8,940 bases of DNA from an uncultured Bacilli bacterium (GCA_944372725.1 CALWAA010000036.1:1-8940); one strand, 5' to 3'. Positions 1 through 6,327 are shown, counted from the stretch's first letter. Notes: generated by a model not told the origin, from the letters alone. A program made the numbers and translations.

Positions 1-366
1 TCCATCTCGAATTTCTAACTCTTGCTTCTTAATACCCGTTTCTGTTTTATAAACGATGATTACTTGATTGCTGTCTTCTACAAACTTAGCAAATAAAATT
101 TTGCTTGAAAAAGGTAAAACTAATTTTTCTAAAAAAACTTCTTGGCCATCGATAATTGCTTTTTTTATTTTCACGATGCCACATACTAATTTACTATCCC
201 TATGGTAGATTGTAAAATCAGCTTCATAACCAATAATTACATACAAATCATCTTTTGAATGAAAAGCAGAAAAATTAGGATTAAGAGCAACATTTAAAGC
301 TTGTTCATCAATATGTAATCGATTTAGAGAAATTAATTCCTCTTTAGAATAAGGTAATGTTTCCAT
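1..366 (-). CDS. Unrecognised protein, 5' part only (runs off window)
   Basis: Reading the minus strand from ATG at 366 gives 122 open codons to the window edge with no stop, so the protein is longer than what is seen here. It begins METLPYSKEELISLN. I do not recognise a family. The visible part alternates short hydrophobic stretches with charged residues (for example VFLEKLVLPFSSKILFAKF), as in a soluble beta-rich protein, and shows no signal peptide, membrane helix or cysteine cluster. It follows greA with 27 nt between stop and ATG and is probably in the same transcript. The start is odd: an in-frame TAA at 378-376 rules out any longer ATG/GTG/TTG start, yet the perfect AGGAGG at 396-391, overlapping the greA stop, is about 24 nt from the ATG, much more than the usual 5-9 nt. 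The open frame and codon use look genuine; the function is unknown. Confidence 0.7.
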   Translation of the reverse strand, partial: METLPYSKEELISLNRLHIDEQALNVALNPNFSAFHSKDDLYVIIGYEADFTIYHRDSKLVCGIVKIKKAIIDGQEVFLEKLVLPFSSKILFAKFVEDSNQVIIVYKTETGIKKQELEIRDG

Positions 367-393
367 AATCTTTGCTTAAAAGCCTAATTCCTC

Positions 394-861
394 CTAATTA
401 ACACTTTTTAAAGTTACTTCATAAGCCCCATTAGGACTTTCAACGGAAACAACTTCACCAGCTCTATGACCTATAACAGCTTTACCAATTGGTGATTCAT
501 TAGATATTTTATTATTAAAAGGGTCTGCTTCTAGGGAACCAACAATTTTATATTCTTCGGTATCATCTGGTTCATATTCAATCACAATGGTTGACCCTAC
601 ATTAGCAATATTTTTATCCTTATTATCAATAATCTCACAATGTTCAAGCTTATATTCAAGTTCTTTAATACGACTTTCTAATTGAGCTTGTTCATTTCTA
701 GCTGCATCATAATCAGCATTTTCTGATAAATCACCTAAAGAACGAGCATACTTTAAGGCATTAATCACCTCTGGTCTTTTATTTAATTTTAAATCATTTA
801 ACTCTGCTTCTAACTCTAAATACCCTTCAGGGGTAAGAACTACAGCATTTTCTTTTTTCAT
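394..861 (-). CDS. greA: Transcription elongation factor GreA
   Basis: GreA enters the secondary channel of RNA polymerase and stimulates cleavage of backtracked nascent RNA so that stalled complexes resume. The protein has 155 residues, close to the family's usual 157-158. The N-terminal coiled-coil hairpin spans about residues 10-76. At its tip is the GDLSENADYDAA motif (43-54), whose acidic residues D44 and E47 are the Mg-binding pair of the family. The C-terminal FKBP-like domain (about 81-155) has the characteristic IGKAVIGHRAGEVVSVE segment. The ATG follows a GAGGTGG ribosome binding site at the normal distance. It lies 51 nt after yrrO. In B. subtilis greA closes the same cluster but with udk in front of it; udk is absent here. 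The stop is TAG. Confidence 0.96.
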   Translation of the reverse strand: MKKENAVVLTPEGYLELEAELNDLKLNKRPEVINALKYARSLGDLSENADYDAARNEQAQLESRIKELEYKLEHCEIIDNKDKNIANVGSTIVIEYEPDDTEEYKIVGSLEADPFNNKISNESPIGKAVIGHRAGEVVSVESPNGAYEVTLKSVN

Positions 862-912
862 TATTTATTCCACCTCATAATTTTTATATTTTTTTGCATC
901 TACAAAAGGATA

Positions 913-2100
913 CTACAAATAATCATTTTTGTCAAATACTTTTAAACGCATCATGGATAGTTTTGGTAAGTCTCTGTCAATAGGTAAATACACATGCATT
1001 CTTGGGTGTCTTGCTACATCAATTTTCTCTTTATTTTCATCATATATCTCTTTAATATGATATGTAAAAGCTTCTATGCCTGGACCAAAAAATTCAACGG
1101 TATCACCCACTTGAAAATAGTTTCGCTCTTCAAGTAAAATTTCACCATGATTAGAATCTAATACTATTCCTAAAAAGTCCTGATTTGATACTTCTTCTCT
1201 ACCTAAATAGTATTGTTCCTCATCAGTTGGCAACTTATCATAAAATTGTGGTGTAGACTCCCTATTCGCGCAACGATTTATAATATCGTTAGAATATAGT
1301 ATGTCACTTTTTTCTAAAGTATTACTCTTAATTTTATCCATTAAATGGCGATATTCGTAAATAACTGTTGCAATATAATAAACGGAGCGCATTCTTCCTT
1401 CCACTTTAAAAGAATTAACGCCAATATCCATCATATCTTTTAAATATATAGACATATTAAGGTCTTTCGGTGTCATACTAAATATTTCTGATTCTTTATT
1501 AATATCAAAAGTCCAACGACAAATTTGGGCACAACCACCACGATTGGAATCACGATTTGTTACTACATTGGATAAGACACATTTGCCACTAAAACTGGTA
1601 CACATAGCCCCTTGAATAAAACACTCTAAATCAAGGCCAGTCTTATCTTTAATGTCTTTAATATCATCTCTTGATGCTTCACGCGCTAAAACAACTCTTT
1701 TTACACCTAAATTTTTATAAAACAAAGCTGCTTCACAATTAAGAGTACTCGCTTGCGTTGATAAATGTATTTCTAAAGGAAGATGATTTTCTTTTATCAT
1801 TTTGATAACGGCAATATCACTAACTATAACAGCATCTACTTTAATATCTGCTAATTCTTCTAAATATTCTTTTAAATGCTCTAAATCTTTGTTGTGAAAA
1901 ACAATATTTACGGTAACATAAACCCGCTTTCCTAATTGATGAGCAAACTCTACCGCTTCCTTTAATTCCACCTTACTAAAATTAATGGCATTTGCTCTTA
2001 GAGAATACTCATATCCACCAATATATACAGCATCAGCTCCATAAAGGAAAGCTACTTTTAAACGTTCTAAATTTCCGGCTGGAGCAAGTAATTCTATCAT
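913..2100 (-). CDS. yrrO: Peptidase U32-like tRNA U34 hydroxylation protein YrrO (TrhP2)
   Basis: This is a member of the peptidase U32 family (395 aa). Despite the name, the characterised Bacillus and E. coli members (TrhP) act with prephenate to hydroxylate U34 of tRNA, giving ho5U. The N-terminal part is a TIM-barrel-like domain opening with LLAPAGNLERLKVAFLYGAD. The U32 signature is present as ECFIQGAMCTSFSGKCVLS (159-177). Together with C190 and C194 in the following NRGGCAQICRW stretch, C167 and C174 give four cysteines expected to hold an iron-sulphur cluster. The last ~85 residues fit the small C-terminal beta domain of the family. The usual His before GAMC is Gln163 here, which the family pattern tolerates. 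AGGAGAG lies 7 nt before the ATG and overlaps the end of yrrN, whose stop is only 3 nt upstream, so translation is probably coupled. Confidence 0.92.
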   Translation of the reverse strand: MIELLAPAGNLERLKVAFLYGADAVYIGGYEYSLRANAINFSKVELKEAVEFAHQLGKRVYVTVNIVFHNKDLEHLKEYLEELADIKVDAVIVSDIAVIKMIKENHLPLEIHLSTQASTLNCEAALFYKNLGVKRVVLAREASRDDIKDIKDKTGLDLECFIQGAMCTSFSGKCVLSNVVTNRDSNRGGCAQICRWTFDINKESEIFSMTPKDLNMSIYLKDMMDIGVNSFKVEGRMRSVYYIATVIYEYRHLMDKIKSNTLEKSDILYSNDIINRCANRESTPQFYDKLPTDEEQYYLGREEVSNQDFLGIVLDSNHGEILLEERNYFQVGDTVEFFGPGIEAFTYHIKEIYDENKEKIDVARHPRMHVYLPIDRDLPKLSMMRLKVFDKNDYL

Positions 2101-2103
2101 ACT

Positions 2104-2898
2104 TTATCTCTCCTTTATTCTTACTATCGTATCTTTTTCGCTTAAATAGCGATATGGATATTTTTGTTCTAAATTTTTATCACTATGAATAATCTCTATT
2201 ACTTCTTCATCCGTTAAAAAAGTAGAATTAATTAAATAATATAACACATTTTTACTACCACGATACCGAAGGCCATTAAAAGGATGCCCCGTATAAATCA
2301 CTGTTCCATATTTATTTTCTACTATTTTAAAATCTTGCCCTAAATCGTTTACTAGGTTACTAGTAGATGAGGCATTCTTCTTAAAATGATTATTATAATT
2401 AGTAAGAAGTAATCTTCTCGAATACATAATATTAACATAACCAAAAGTATAAATAACAACTGATTTATTTGCTTTTTCTAAAATTTCTTTTAATTCTTCT
2501 TCGGTTATATCTGTGCTTACAACTACACTTTCAGCATAATCTAGATAAGCATTAATACTTTCATAATTAGAATTTAAATGATTGAGAAATAAAATTTTCG
2601 TAAGATGATTAGGAATGGTATTTAGTACTTGTAAAACGCCAATATCATCAAAAACAATACCTTCAATATTACTTGGTAAATTTTTAATCAAGCTCTTAAA
2701 GTTTTCAATTCCTTCTTTATCAAGCAAACGATTAACAAAAATATAAGCATGGTCTATATCTATTTCGTTTATTTTAAAGGCATTTTCTATGCCAACCGTA
2801 AAATCTTCAATAGGAAAAAGGAAAGTAATATTACTTTCGCCCTTTAATTTTGATACAACTCTGTTATTTGTAACTAATAATAAATAATTATTTTTCAT
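2104..2898 (-). CDS. yrrN: U32-like partner protein YrrN (TrhP1), cysteine-free
   Basis: A 264-aa protein identified from its position between trmR and yrrO, as in B. subtilis, and from the segment FGYVNIMYSRRLLLTNY (152-168), which resembles the MYSRR-type segment of U32 relatives. In B. subtilis, yrrN and yrrO are both needed for tRNA ho5U34 formation. It contains no cysteine at all, so unlike YrrO it cannot bind the four-Cys iron-sulphur cluster. I infer a non-catalytic or tRNA/substrate-binding partner of YrrO. The B. subtilis protein is somewhat longer (about 309 aa from memory). The ATG overlaps the end of trmR by 11 nt and lacks a clear Shine-Dalgarno sequence, which points to translational coupling. 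Family assignment rests partly on gene order. Confidence 0.8.
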   Translation of the reverse strand: MKNNYLLLVTNNRVVSKLKGESNITFLFPIEDFTVGIENAFKINEIDIDHAYIFVNRLLDKEGIENFKSLIKNLPSNIEGIVFDDIGVLQVLNTIPNHLTKILFLNHLNSNYESINAYLDYAESVVVSTDITEEELKEILEKANKSVVIYTFGYVNIMYSRRLLLTNYNNHFKKNASSTSNLVNDLGQDFKIVENKYGTVIYTGHPFNGLRYRGSKNVLYYLINSTFLTDEEVIEIIHSDKNLEQKYPYRYLSEKDTIVRIKER

Positions 2899-3481
2899 CT
2901 TTTTTTACACTCACTGAAAGGCCATCACCAACATCATAAAAGTTTGTCTCAAATTCTTGGTTATTTTTCAAAAATTCGATATAATCTTCTATTTTTTGGG
3001 CTAAACCACGCAAATTCTTAGATTCAATTTCTTTTGATTTTCCTACATAACCATGAAATTTTAGATTATCTGTAATAATCACACCACCATCATTTAAGAA
3101 ATATTTAAACTTCTCAAAGAATTTAATATATTGTCCCTTGGCAGCATCAATAAAAATCATATCATATTTAACACCCGTTAAATTAACATCTAGGGCATCT
3201 TGAAATACTACATTAATTTTCTTTTCAAAGCCACATTTCTTAACGTTCTTTAAACATTCCATATATCTTGCTTCATCACGTTCAATCGTTGTTACCGTAA
3301 CATCTCTGTCAACACTTGCCATTAAAATAGTTGAATATCCAATAGCGCTTCCTATTTCTAATATATTCTTAATATTATTTTTCTTAATATATTTCATAAT
3401 GAAAGCAATAGAATCTTTTTCTATAATAGGAATGTTTTTAAGGGAGGCATATTCCTCCATCTCAAGTATAAGTTCTTTCAT
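2888..3481 (-). CDS. trmR: tRNA 5-hydroxyuridine methyltransferase TrmR (YrrM family)
   Basis: A class I SAM-dependent O-methyltransferase (197 aa). B. subtilis TrmR (YrrM) methylates ho5U34 of tRNA to 5-methoxyuridine, the step after the YrrN/YrrO hydroxylation encoded by the next two genes. SAM-binding motif I is ILEIGSAIGYSTILMA (40-55). Motif II is the acidic end of VTVTTIERDE (61-70). The YDMIFIDAAKGQY segment (106-118) with D112, and ITDN (136-139), supply the divalent-metal and catalytic acidic residues usual in this COMT-like family. AAGAGGTGA lies 3 nt before the ATG. The gene follows mltG after 14 nt and overlaps yrrN by 11 nt. Methyltransferase identity is very secure; the tRNA substrate is inferred from the operon. 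Confidence 0.92.
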   Translation of the reverse strand: MKELILEMEEYASLKNIPIIEKDSIAFIMKYIKKNNIKNILEIGSAIGYSTILMASVDRDVTVTTIERDEARYMECLKNVKKCGFEKKINVVFQDALDVNLTGVKYDMIFIDAAKGQYIKFFEKFKYFLNDGGVIITDNLKFHGYVGKSKEIESKNLRGLAQKIEDYIEFLKNNQEFETNFYDVGDGLSVSVKKDEK

Positions 3482-3495
3482 AATTCACCTCTTAA

Positions 3496-4566
3496 TTAAT
3501 TATATTCGTACCACAAACCACTTGCTTGTAATTCCCTAATTACAGCATCATGTTCCGCATTGGTTTTTGTAAAATAAGTCTTCCCATTTTTATCAGCGAC
3601 AAAGAAATAATAGTCATGTTTCTCCGGATTAATTACTGCTTCAATGGATTCTCTACTTGGAGAACAAATTGGTCCCACCGGAAGACGCCCTGCCATCGCT
3701 GCTGGTCTCGTATTATAGGCATTGATATCATTAATTTCACTTATATATAAATCACGGTCACTAAACTCAACACCGGCAGCATAATAAGTTGTTGCATCAC
3801 TGCCTAAACTCATATTCGCATTTAAACGATTGTAAAATACTCCAGCAACACCGGCTCTATCAAGACTTGTTGAACCTTCTACTTCCACAATACTAGCTAA
3901 AGTTAAAAGTTCGTGAACACTATATTTACTTGCTTCTATTTCCTCTTTATAATCACTTAATACATCATTCATACCATCCAGCATACGCTCAATAATATCT
4001 TTAATACTACTACCATTATAAAGCTCATAAGTACTAGCAAATAAATAGCCTTCTAAAGGATAATAAATTTCACTATTTAATATATCATCAGTTAAAAACC
4101 AATATTTATCAATAAGTTCATTTAAATAGGTTGTATCGCTTAAAACTGCTAATACTTCTTCTTCGGTAGTTTCTGTTACCTCGGCAATTTCTTCCCCATA
4201 ACGAACAAGTCTTCTACCTTCTACAAAAGTGATTTCAAAAGTATTATCTTCTTCTTTAATCTCACCATTATGGAATTTATTTAAAATATCTTCTAAACTC
4301 ATATTGGCACTAAGTTCATATTCTCCAGCTTGTAAATTAAGATTACGATGTAATCCCACATAGATATAAGCCGAAATCTTGCTTTTAATTAGTCCTGCTT
4401 CATCTAAAGCATCCACAATATCCATTTTGCTATCTCCTGATGATATGGTAAAAGAAATTGTCTTATCATCTTTAGAAACAGCAGTTAAACCATAAAAATA
4501 TAGAACTACCAATAAAATAATTACGACCAAAATTACCCCGAGAATAATGATTAACTTCTTTTTCAT
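3496..4566 (-). CDS. mltG: Endolytic murein transglycosylase MltG (YceG-like)
   Basis: MltG cuts nascent peptidoglycan glycan strands in the membrane and so sets their length. From the ATG at 4566 the protein has 356 residues. It has a short basic N-terminus (MKKK), one membrane helix at about 4-27, an extracytoplasmic stalk domain, and the YceG catalytic domain. Around residues 220-230 is HELLTLASIVEVEGS, whose SIVE glutamate (E228) corresponds to the catalytic Glu of the family. The following VFYNRLNANMSLGSDATTYY and the later LPVGPICSP are also family hallmarks. A longer frame opens with TTG at 4596 and would add MKRRVNKRIV, but AAGAGGA at 4578-4572 stands 5 nt from the ATG and decides for the shorter form. 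The binding site overlaps the stop of the upstream DUF1292 gene. Confidence 0.93.
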   Translation of the reverse strand: MKKKLIIILGVILVVIILLVVLYFYGLTAVSKDDKTISFTISSGDSKMDIVDALDEAGLIKSKISAYIYVGLHRNLNLQAGEYELSANMSLEDILNKFHNGEIKEEDNTFEITFVEGRRLVRYGEEIAEVTETTEEEVLAVLSDTTYLNELIDKYWFLTDDILNSEIYYPLEGYLFASTYELYNGSSIKDIIERMLDGMNDVLSDYKEEIEASKYSVHELLTLASIVEVEGSTSLDRAGVAGVFYNRLNANMSLGSDATTYYAAGVEFSDRDLYISEINDINAYNTRPAAMAGRLPVGPICSPSRESIEAVINPEKHDYYFFVADKNGKTYFTKTNAEHDAVIRELQASGLWYEYN

Positions 4567-4571
4567 AACAA

Positions 4572-4578
4572 TCCTCTT
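4572..4578 (-). promoter_or_regulatory. Ribosome binding site that fixes the mltG start
   Basis: AAGAGGA on the minus strand, 5 nt before ATG 4566 and overlapping the TAA of the DUF1292 gene. The alternative TTG start at 4596 lies upstream of this site and so cannot use it. Confidence 0.75.
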
Positions 4579-4849
4579 ATTCACTCGCCTCTTCAATACT
4601 AGAAAGTAAATTTTCTATTAAGTTCCACTCTTCATCCGTTTCAATATCTTTTAACTCTAACGTATCACCATTCTTATCATAAGTGGCCGCATAAGTCACA
4701 ATACTTCCATCTTCATCTAAAGAGTTATCCGTGAAAACGATATAGCTTTTCTTCGTTTCATCAGAATCAAAAGTAAACAGGATTTCATACTCAATTGTTT
4801 GTCCACTTTTATCTGTTACAGTAAAGTAACGATTTTTTTCTTCATTCAT
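4577..4849 (-). CDS. yrzB: DUF1292 protein, YrzB-like
   Basis: A small acidic cytoplasmic protein (90 aa) of the DUF1292 family, whose function is not established. It begins MNEEKNRYFTVTDKSGQTIE, followed by EYEILFTFDSDETKKSYIVF and TYAATYDKNGDTLELKDI. The TDEEW segment near the C-terminus (positions 76-80) is typical of the family, and length agrees with B. subtilis YrzB (about 93 aa). The ATG overlaps the TGA stop of ruvX (ATGA, 4 nt), and GGAGG lies about 7 nt upstream inside the ruvX end. In many Bacillota it sits between ruvX and mltG exactly as here. No membrane segments or catalytic motif are visible. Confidence 0.88.
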   Translation of the reverse strand: MNEEKNRYFTVTDKSGQTIEYEILFTFDSDETKKSYIVFTDNSLDEDGSIVTYAATYDKNGDTLELKDIETDEEWNLIENLLSSIEEASE

Positions 4850-5268
4850 TTATTTTCCTCCATTTTAAGTAATGTTTCTAAAATTAAGACAGCCGCGACC
4901 CCATCAATCACACTTTTACGTTTTTTTCTGCTGACATCTGCCTCTAGTAATATATTTTCGGCTAAAACTGTCGTTAATCTCTCATCAACTAAAGTAACAG
5001 GAATATCAGTAATACTTTCTATCATTTTTTTAAATTTCAAACTTCTTTCACTTGCAAATCCTTCTGTGCCATCCATATTCTTAGGAAGTCCCAAAGCTAT
5101 TTTAGAAATATCATATTCATCTAAAATATTTTGTAATTCCCTTAAAGCAGTCTCATAATCTTCTTTTGGAAAATGAATTACTTTTAGAGGTCTTGCAATT
5201 AAACCAGTTGTATCAGTAATTGCAACTCCAAGTGTTTTCGTTCCTAAATCCAAACCTAAATAGCGCAT
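4846..5268 (-). CDS. ruvX: RuvX/YqgF-type RNase H-fold nuclease (putative Holliday junction resolvase)
   Basis: An RNase H-fold protein of the YqgF/RuvX family (140 aa; B. subtilis YrrK 138 from memory). Family members are described as putative Holliday junction resolvases and as contributors to rRNA 5' end processing. The first strand, YLGLDLGTKTLGVAITD (3-19), carries the first catalytic Asp (D7). IALGLPKNMDGTEG and TLVDERLTT follow with the second acidic position. VIDGVAAVLILETLL near the C-terminus provides the last Asp. The frame is open from a GTG at 5286, but AGGTG at 5279-5275 stands 6 nt before ATG 5268, and family proteins begin just before the GLDLG strand, so I use 5268. It overlaps the next gene by 4 nt (ATGA). 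The stop is TGA. Confidence 0.93.
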   Translation of the reverse strand: MRYLGLDLGTKTLGVAITDTTGLIARPLKVIHFPKEDYETALRELQNILDEYDISKIALGLPKNMDGTEGFASERSLKFKKMIESITDIPVTLVDERLTTVLAENILLEADVSRKKRKSVIDGVAAVLILETLLKMEENK

Positions 5269-5274
5269 TCCATC

Positions 5275-5279
5275 ACCTA
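5275..5279 (-). promoter_or_regulatory. Ribosome binding site that fixes the ruvX start
   Basis: AGGTG on the minus strand, 6 nt before ATG 5268. It lies inside the longer frame that opens with GTG at 5286, so it favours the shorter, family-typical N-terminus. Confidence 0.65.
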
Positions 5280-5293
5280 CAAGCACATGTTAT

Positions 5294-5322
5294 ATTCTAA
5301 CAGATTTTCCTAAAAAAAACAA
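5294..5322 (-). promoter_or_regulatory. Promoter of the ruvX-greA operon
   Basis: On the minus strand TTGTTT (5322-5317) is followed after 17 nt by TAGAAT (5299-5294), with TG one base upstream of the hexamer, giving an extended -10 (TGTTAGAAT). The predicted start is near 5287, giving a leader of about 20 nt that contains the ruvX ribosome binding site. The -35 is weak (3 of 6), but the spacing and extended -10 compensate. It lies just after the stop of the 77-aa membrane protein gene, so it separates the housekeeping operon from the accessory genes upstream. Confidence 0.6.
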
Positions 5323-5325
5323 TAC

Positions 5326-5559
5326 TTACCATTTATTTCCACTTTGGCAAGAACCACGCCATACTACAATAGTATCACCATTTTCATCTACATCATAAGC
5401 ATAACACAAGCTTGCATCTTCATTGCACACAGCTTCACGACAATATTCGCTATTATAATTATTTATATTGGGCTTTAATAAAATAAGCAATATAATTTCT
5501 AATACTACTAAAACAACCATTACAATGAAAAATGTTTTAAGACTAATTTCTTTTTTCAT
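5326..5559 (-). CDS. Small single-pass membrane protein with four cysteines, unknown function
   Basis: A 77-aa protein I cannot assign to a family. A basic N-terminus (MKKEISLK) precedes one long hydrophobic helix at about 9-29 (FFIVMVVLVVLEIILLILL). The remaining ~47 residues probably lie outside the cell. That part has four cysteines (C40, C45, C52, C71) and a YDVDENGDTIVVW segment, and ends GNKW. Four extracytoplasmic cysteines could make two disulphides or bind a metal; this is inference. The ATG is one base after the stop of the 37-aa gene upstream, and its GGTGGTGG ribosome binding site is formed by the Trp codons ending that gene, so the pair is almost certainly co-translated. An uncleaved signal anchor is more likely than a cleaved signal peptide. 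Confidence 0.75.
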   Translation of the reverse strand: MKKEISLKTFFIVMVVLVVLEIILLILLKPNINNYNSEYCREAVCNEDASLCYAYDVDENGDTIVVWRGSCQSGNKW

Positions 5560-5560
5560 T

Positions 5561-5674
5561 TTACCACCACCAAATCCTAAAAATCATAAACACAAATAGT
5601 AAAATGCAAGCCCCAAAAAATAGTGCTTCATAAAGTTTAATTGTCTTATTATTTTTTTTAACTTCTTTTTTCAT
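5561..5674 (-). CDS. 37-aa membrane microprotein ending in WWW, unknown function
   Basis: A short frame beginning MKKEVKKNNKTIKLY: a strongly basic first 13 residues, then a single hydrophobic helix at about 17-34, then three tryptophans before TAA. GAGG at 5685-5682 stands 7 nt from the ATG. Its stop is one base before the start of the 77-aa membrane protein gene, and its TGG codons double as that gene's ribosome binding site. Both proteins start MKKE and have one helix, so they look like an operon of two related-style membrane proteins. The positive-inside rule puts the N-terminus in the cytoplasm and the Trp end at the outer membrane face. It is not recognisable as any known family. A leader-peptide role coupled to the next gene is an alternative. 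Confidence 0.65.
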   Translation of the reverse strand: MKKEVKKNNKTIKLYEALFFGACILLFVFMIFRIWWW

Positions 5675-5692
5675 AAACAAACCTCATGAAAC

Positions 5693-5701
5693 ATTGTAAC
5701 A
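5693..5701 (-). promoter_or_regulatory. Extended -10 promoter before the small membrane-protein operon
   Basis: TGTTACAAT on the minus strand (TG at 5701-5700, TACAAT at 5698-5693) lies just past the downstream terminator. The hexamer 17 nt upstream is TAGAGT, a poor -35. A start near 5687 would give a leader of only about 13 nt with the ribosome binding site almost at its 5' end. It aligns base for base, at the same distance from the terminator, with the element before the toxin gene. Confidence 0.45.
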
Positions 5702-5707
5702 TAAATT

Positions 5708-5741
5708 AAAAGAAAACTCTATCTTTTCAGATAAAGTTTTC
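5708..5741 (-). terminator. Intrinsic terminator behind the toxin gene (copy B)
   Basis: On the minus strand a 13-bp hairpin (5741-5729 with 5724-5712, one G-U pair) closed by a GAAA loop is followed by TTTT. It is identical to the hairpin between the antitoxin repeats and the toxin gene, and should end the toxin transcript. Confidence 0.85.
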
Positions 5742-5750
5742 AAACATTTT
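5708..5750. repeat. 43-bp perfect direct repeat, copy B
   Basis: All 43 bases are identical to 6343-6385, 635 bp away and in the same orientation. The repeat covers the terminator hairpin and the start of an antitoxin repeat unit (AAAATGTTTG). The two copies bracket the toxin gene. Confidence 0.97.
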
Positions 5751-5833
5751 CGACCGGAATAATTTATAACCCGCAACATCTAAGAGCGGCTAACATTTAC
5801 TACATTTTTTTAAACATAATATTTAGTGACAAA

Positions 5834-6301
5834 TTATTTTATCTCATCTAACATCTTTTCTTTAATTTTATCAATATCTGCAAAAAATAGATTAATTCCC
5901 TGCTTTTTTAAAGCTAATAACGAACTAAAATTTTCCAATATCTCATTTTTTAAATTATCTGCCACTCTAACTGGCGCACCATTAACTGTATGTACATGGT
6001 CTATATATTTTTCTAATGTTGGGAAAGCATTTTGCAATAATATTACTGACATTTTATTAGCAATCTCGCCTATCATTATGGAACGACAATCCCCATACTT
6101 TTTAATCTTCTTATCTATTATAGGTTGATATTTTGCTACTTTACTGCTCAATGGAATAAACCACAAAATATCTTTATCTTTTATAGTAAAATAAGTTGGC
6201 CTTGCTTTACCATTTTCATGATTTATCATCAATCCTTTATCGTTAATCATATCAAAAAATTCATCTTTGATATGATAAATATATCCTGTTTGTACTTTCA
6301 T
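5834..6301 (-). CDS. cptN: Type III toxin-antitoxin endoribonuclease toxin, CptN/ToxN-like
   Basis: A 155-aa basic cytoplasmic protein resembling the ToxN/AbiQ/CptN toxins: endoribonucleases that cleave A-rich RNA and are held inactive by pseudoknotted antitoxin RNAs, which they themselves cut from a tandem-repeat precursor. Many give abortive-infection phage resistance. Supporting segments are GYIYHIKDEFFD (6-17), ARPTYFTIKD (33-42), WFIPLSSKVAKY (47-58), whose S52, S53 and K54 match the catalytic Thr-Ser-Lys region of ToxN, and LLQNAFPTLEKYID (about 88-101), like the conserved Asn/Pro segment of the family. The context supports this strongly: upstream are two ~50-nt tandem repeats and a terminator, the canonical type III layout. 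AAGGGGG at 6318-6312 lies 10 nt from the ATG. CptN is my subtype choice from the general sequence and the repeat number; the ToxN superfamily is more certain than the subtype. Confidence 0.85.
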   Translation of the reverse strand: MKVQTGYIYHIKDEFFDMINDKGLMINHENGKARPTYFTIKDKDILWFIPLSSKVAKYQPIIDKKIKKYGDCRSIMIGEIANKMSVILLQNAFPTLEKYIDHVHTVNGAPVRVADNLKNEILENFSSLLALKKQGINLFFADIDKIKEKMLDEIK

Positions 6302-6327
6302 TGTATATTTACCCCCTTCTATTAAAA

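Larger units (their letters stand above)
5708..5807 (-). ncRNA. Solitary type III antitoxin repeat unit plus terminator in the toxin 3' UTR
   Basis: On the minus strand a 14-nt leader matching the main array (AAATGTAGTAAATG, 5807-5794) runs into one full repeat unit (5798-5756). A partial unit (AAATGTTTG from 5749) and a terminator identical to the main one follow. The unit matches the first main unit at 36 of 43 positions and keeps the CCGC/GCGG stem (5789-5786 with 5774-5771) around an 11-nt loop. The block begins 27 nt past the toxin stop. I see no convincing promoter of its own, so it is probably transcribed by read-through from the toxin gene and processed from that mRNA by the toxin. 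It is either a functional extra antitoxin unit or the remnant of a second locus. Confidence 0.7.

Noticed and set aside
862..912. Separate promoter for greA
   Set aside because: TTGTAG-like hexamers occur, but none has an acceptable -10 at 16-18 nt; read-through from yrrO explains expression.
1992..2192. Plus-strand 66-codon frame
   Set aside because: It lies opposite yrrO and yrrN, with no ribosome binding site and no recognisable motif.
3550..3750. Plus-strand 66-codon frame
   Set aside because: It is antisense to the conserved C-terminal part of mltG and has no supporting signals.
4846..4849. Mycoplasma-type genetic code (TGA as Trp)
   Set aside because: TGA ends ruvX at the family-typical length in an ATGA overlap with the next gene, and Trp is encoded by TGG in the genes read.
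4799..5158. Plus-strand open frame of 119 codons
   Set aside because: It is antisense to ruvX, which has clear family motifs; it has no ribosome binding site and its translation is low-complexity Ser/Leu/Ile.
5794..5833. Independent promoter for the downstream antitoxin unit
   Set aside because: A TTGTCA is present just after the toxin stop, but no -10-like hexamer stands at the right distance.
5826..6325. Plus-strand frames opposite the toxin gene (5826-6128 and 6125-6325)
   Set aside because: They mirror the coding strand of the toxin and lack start signals and recognisable domains.
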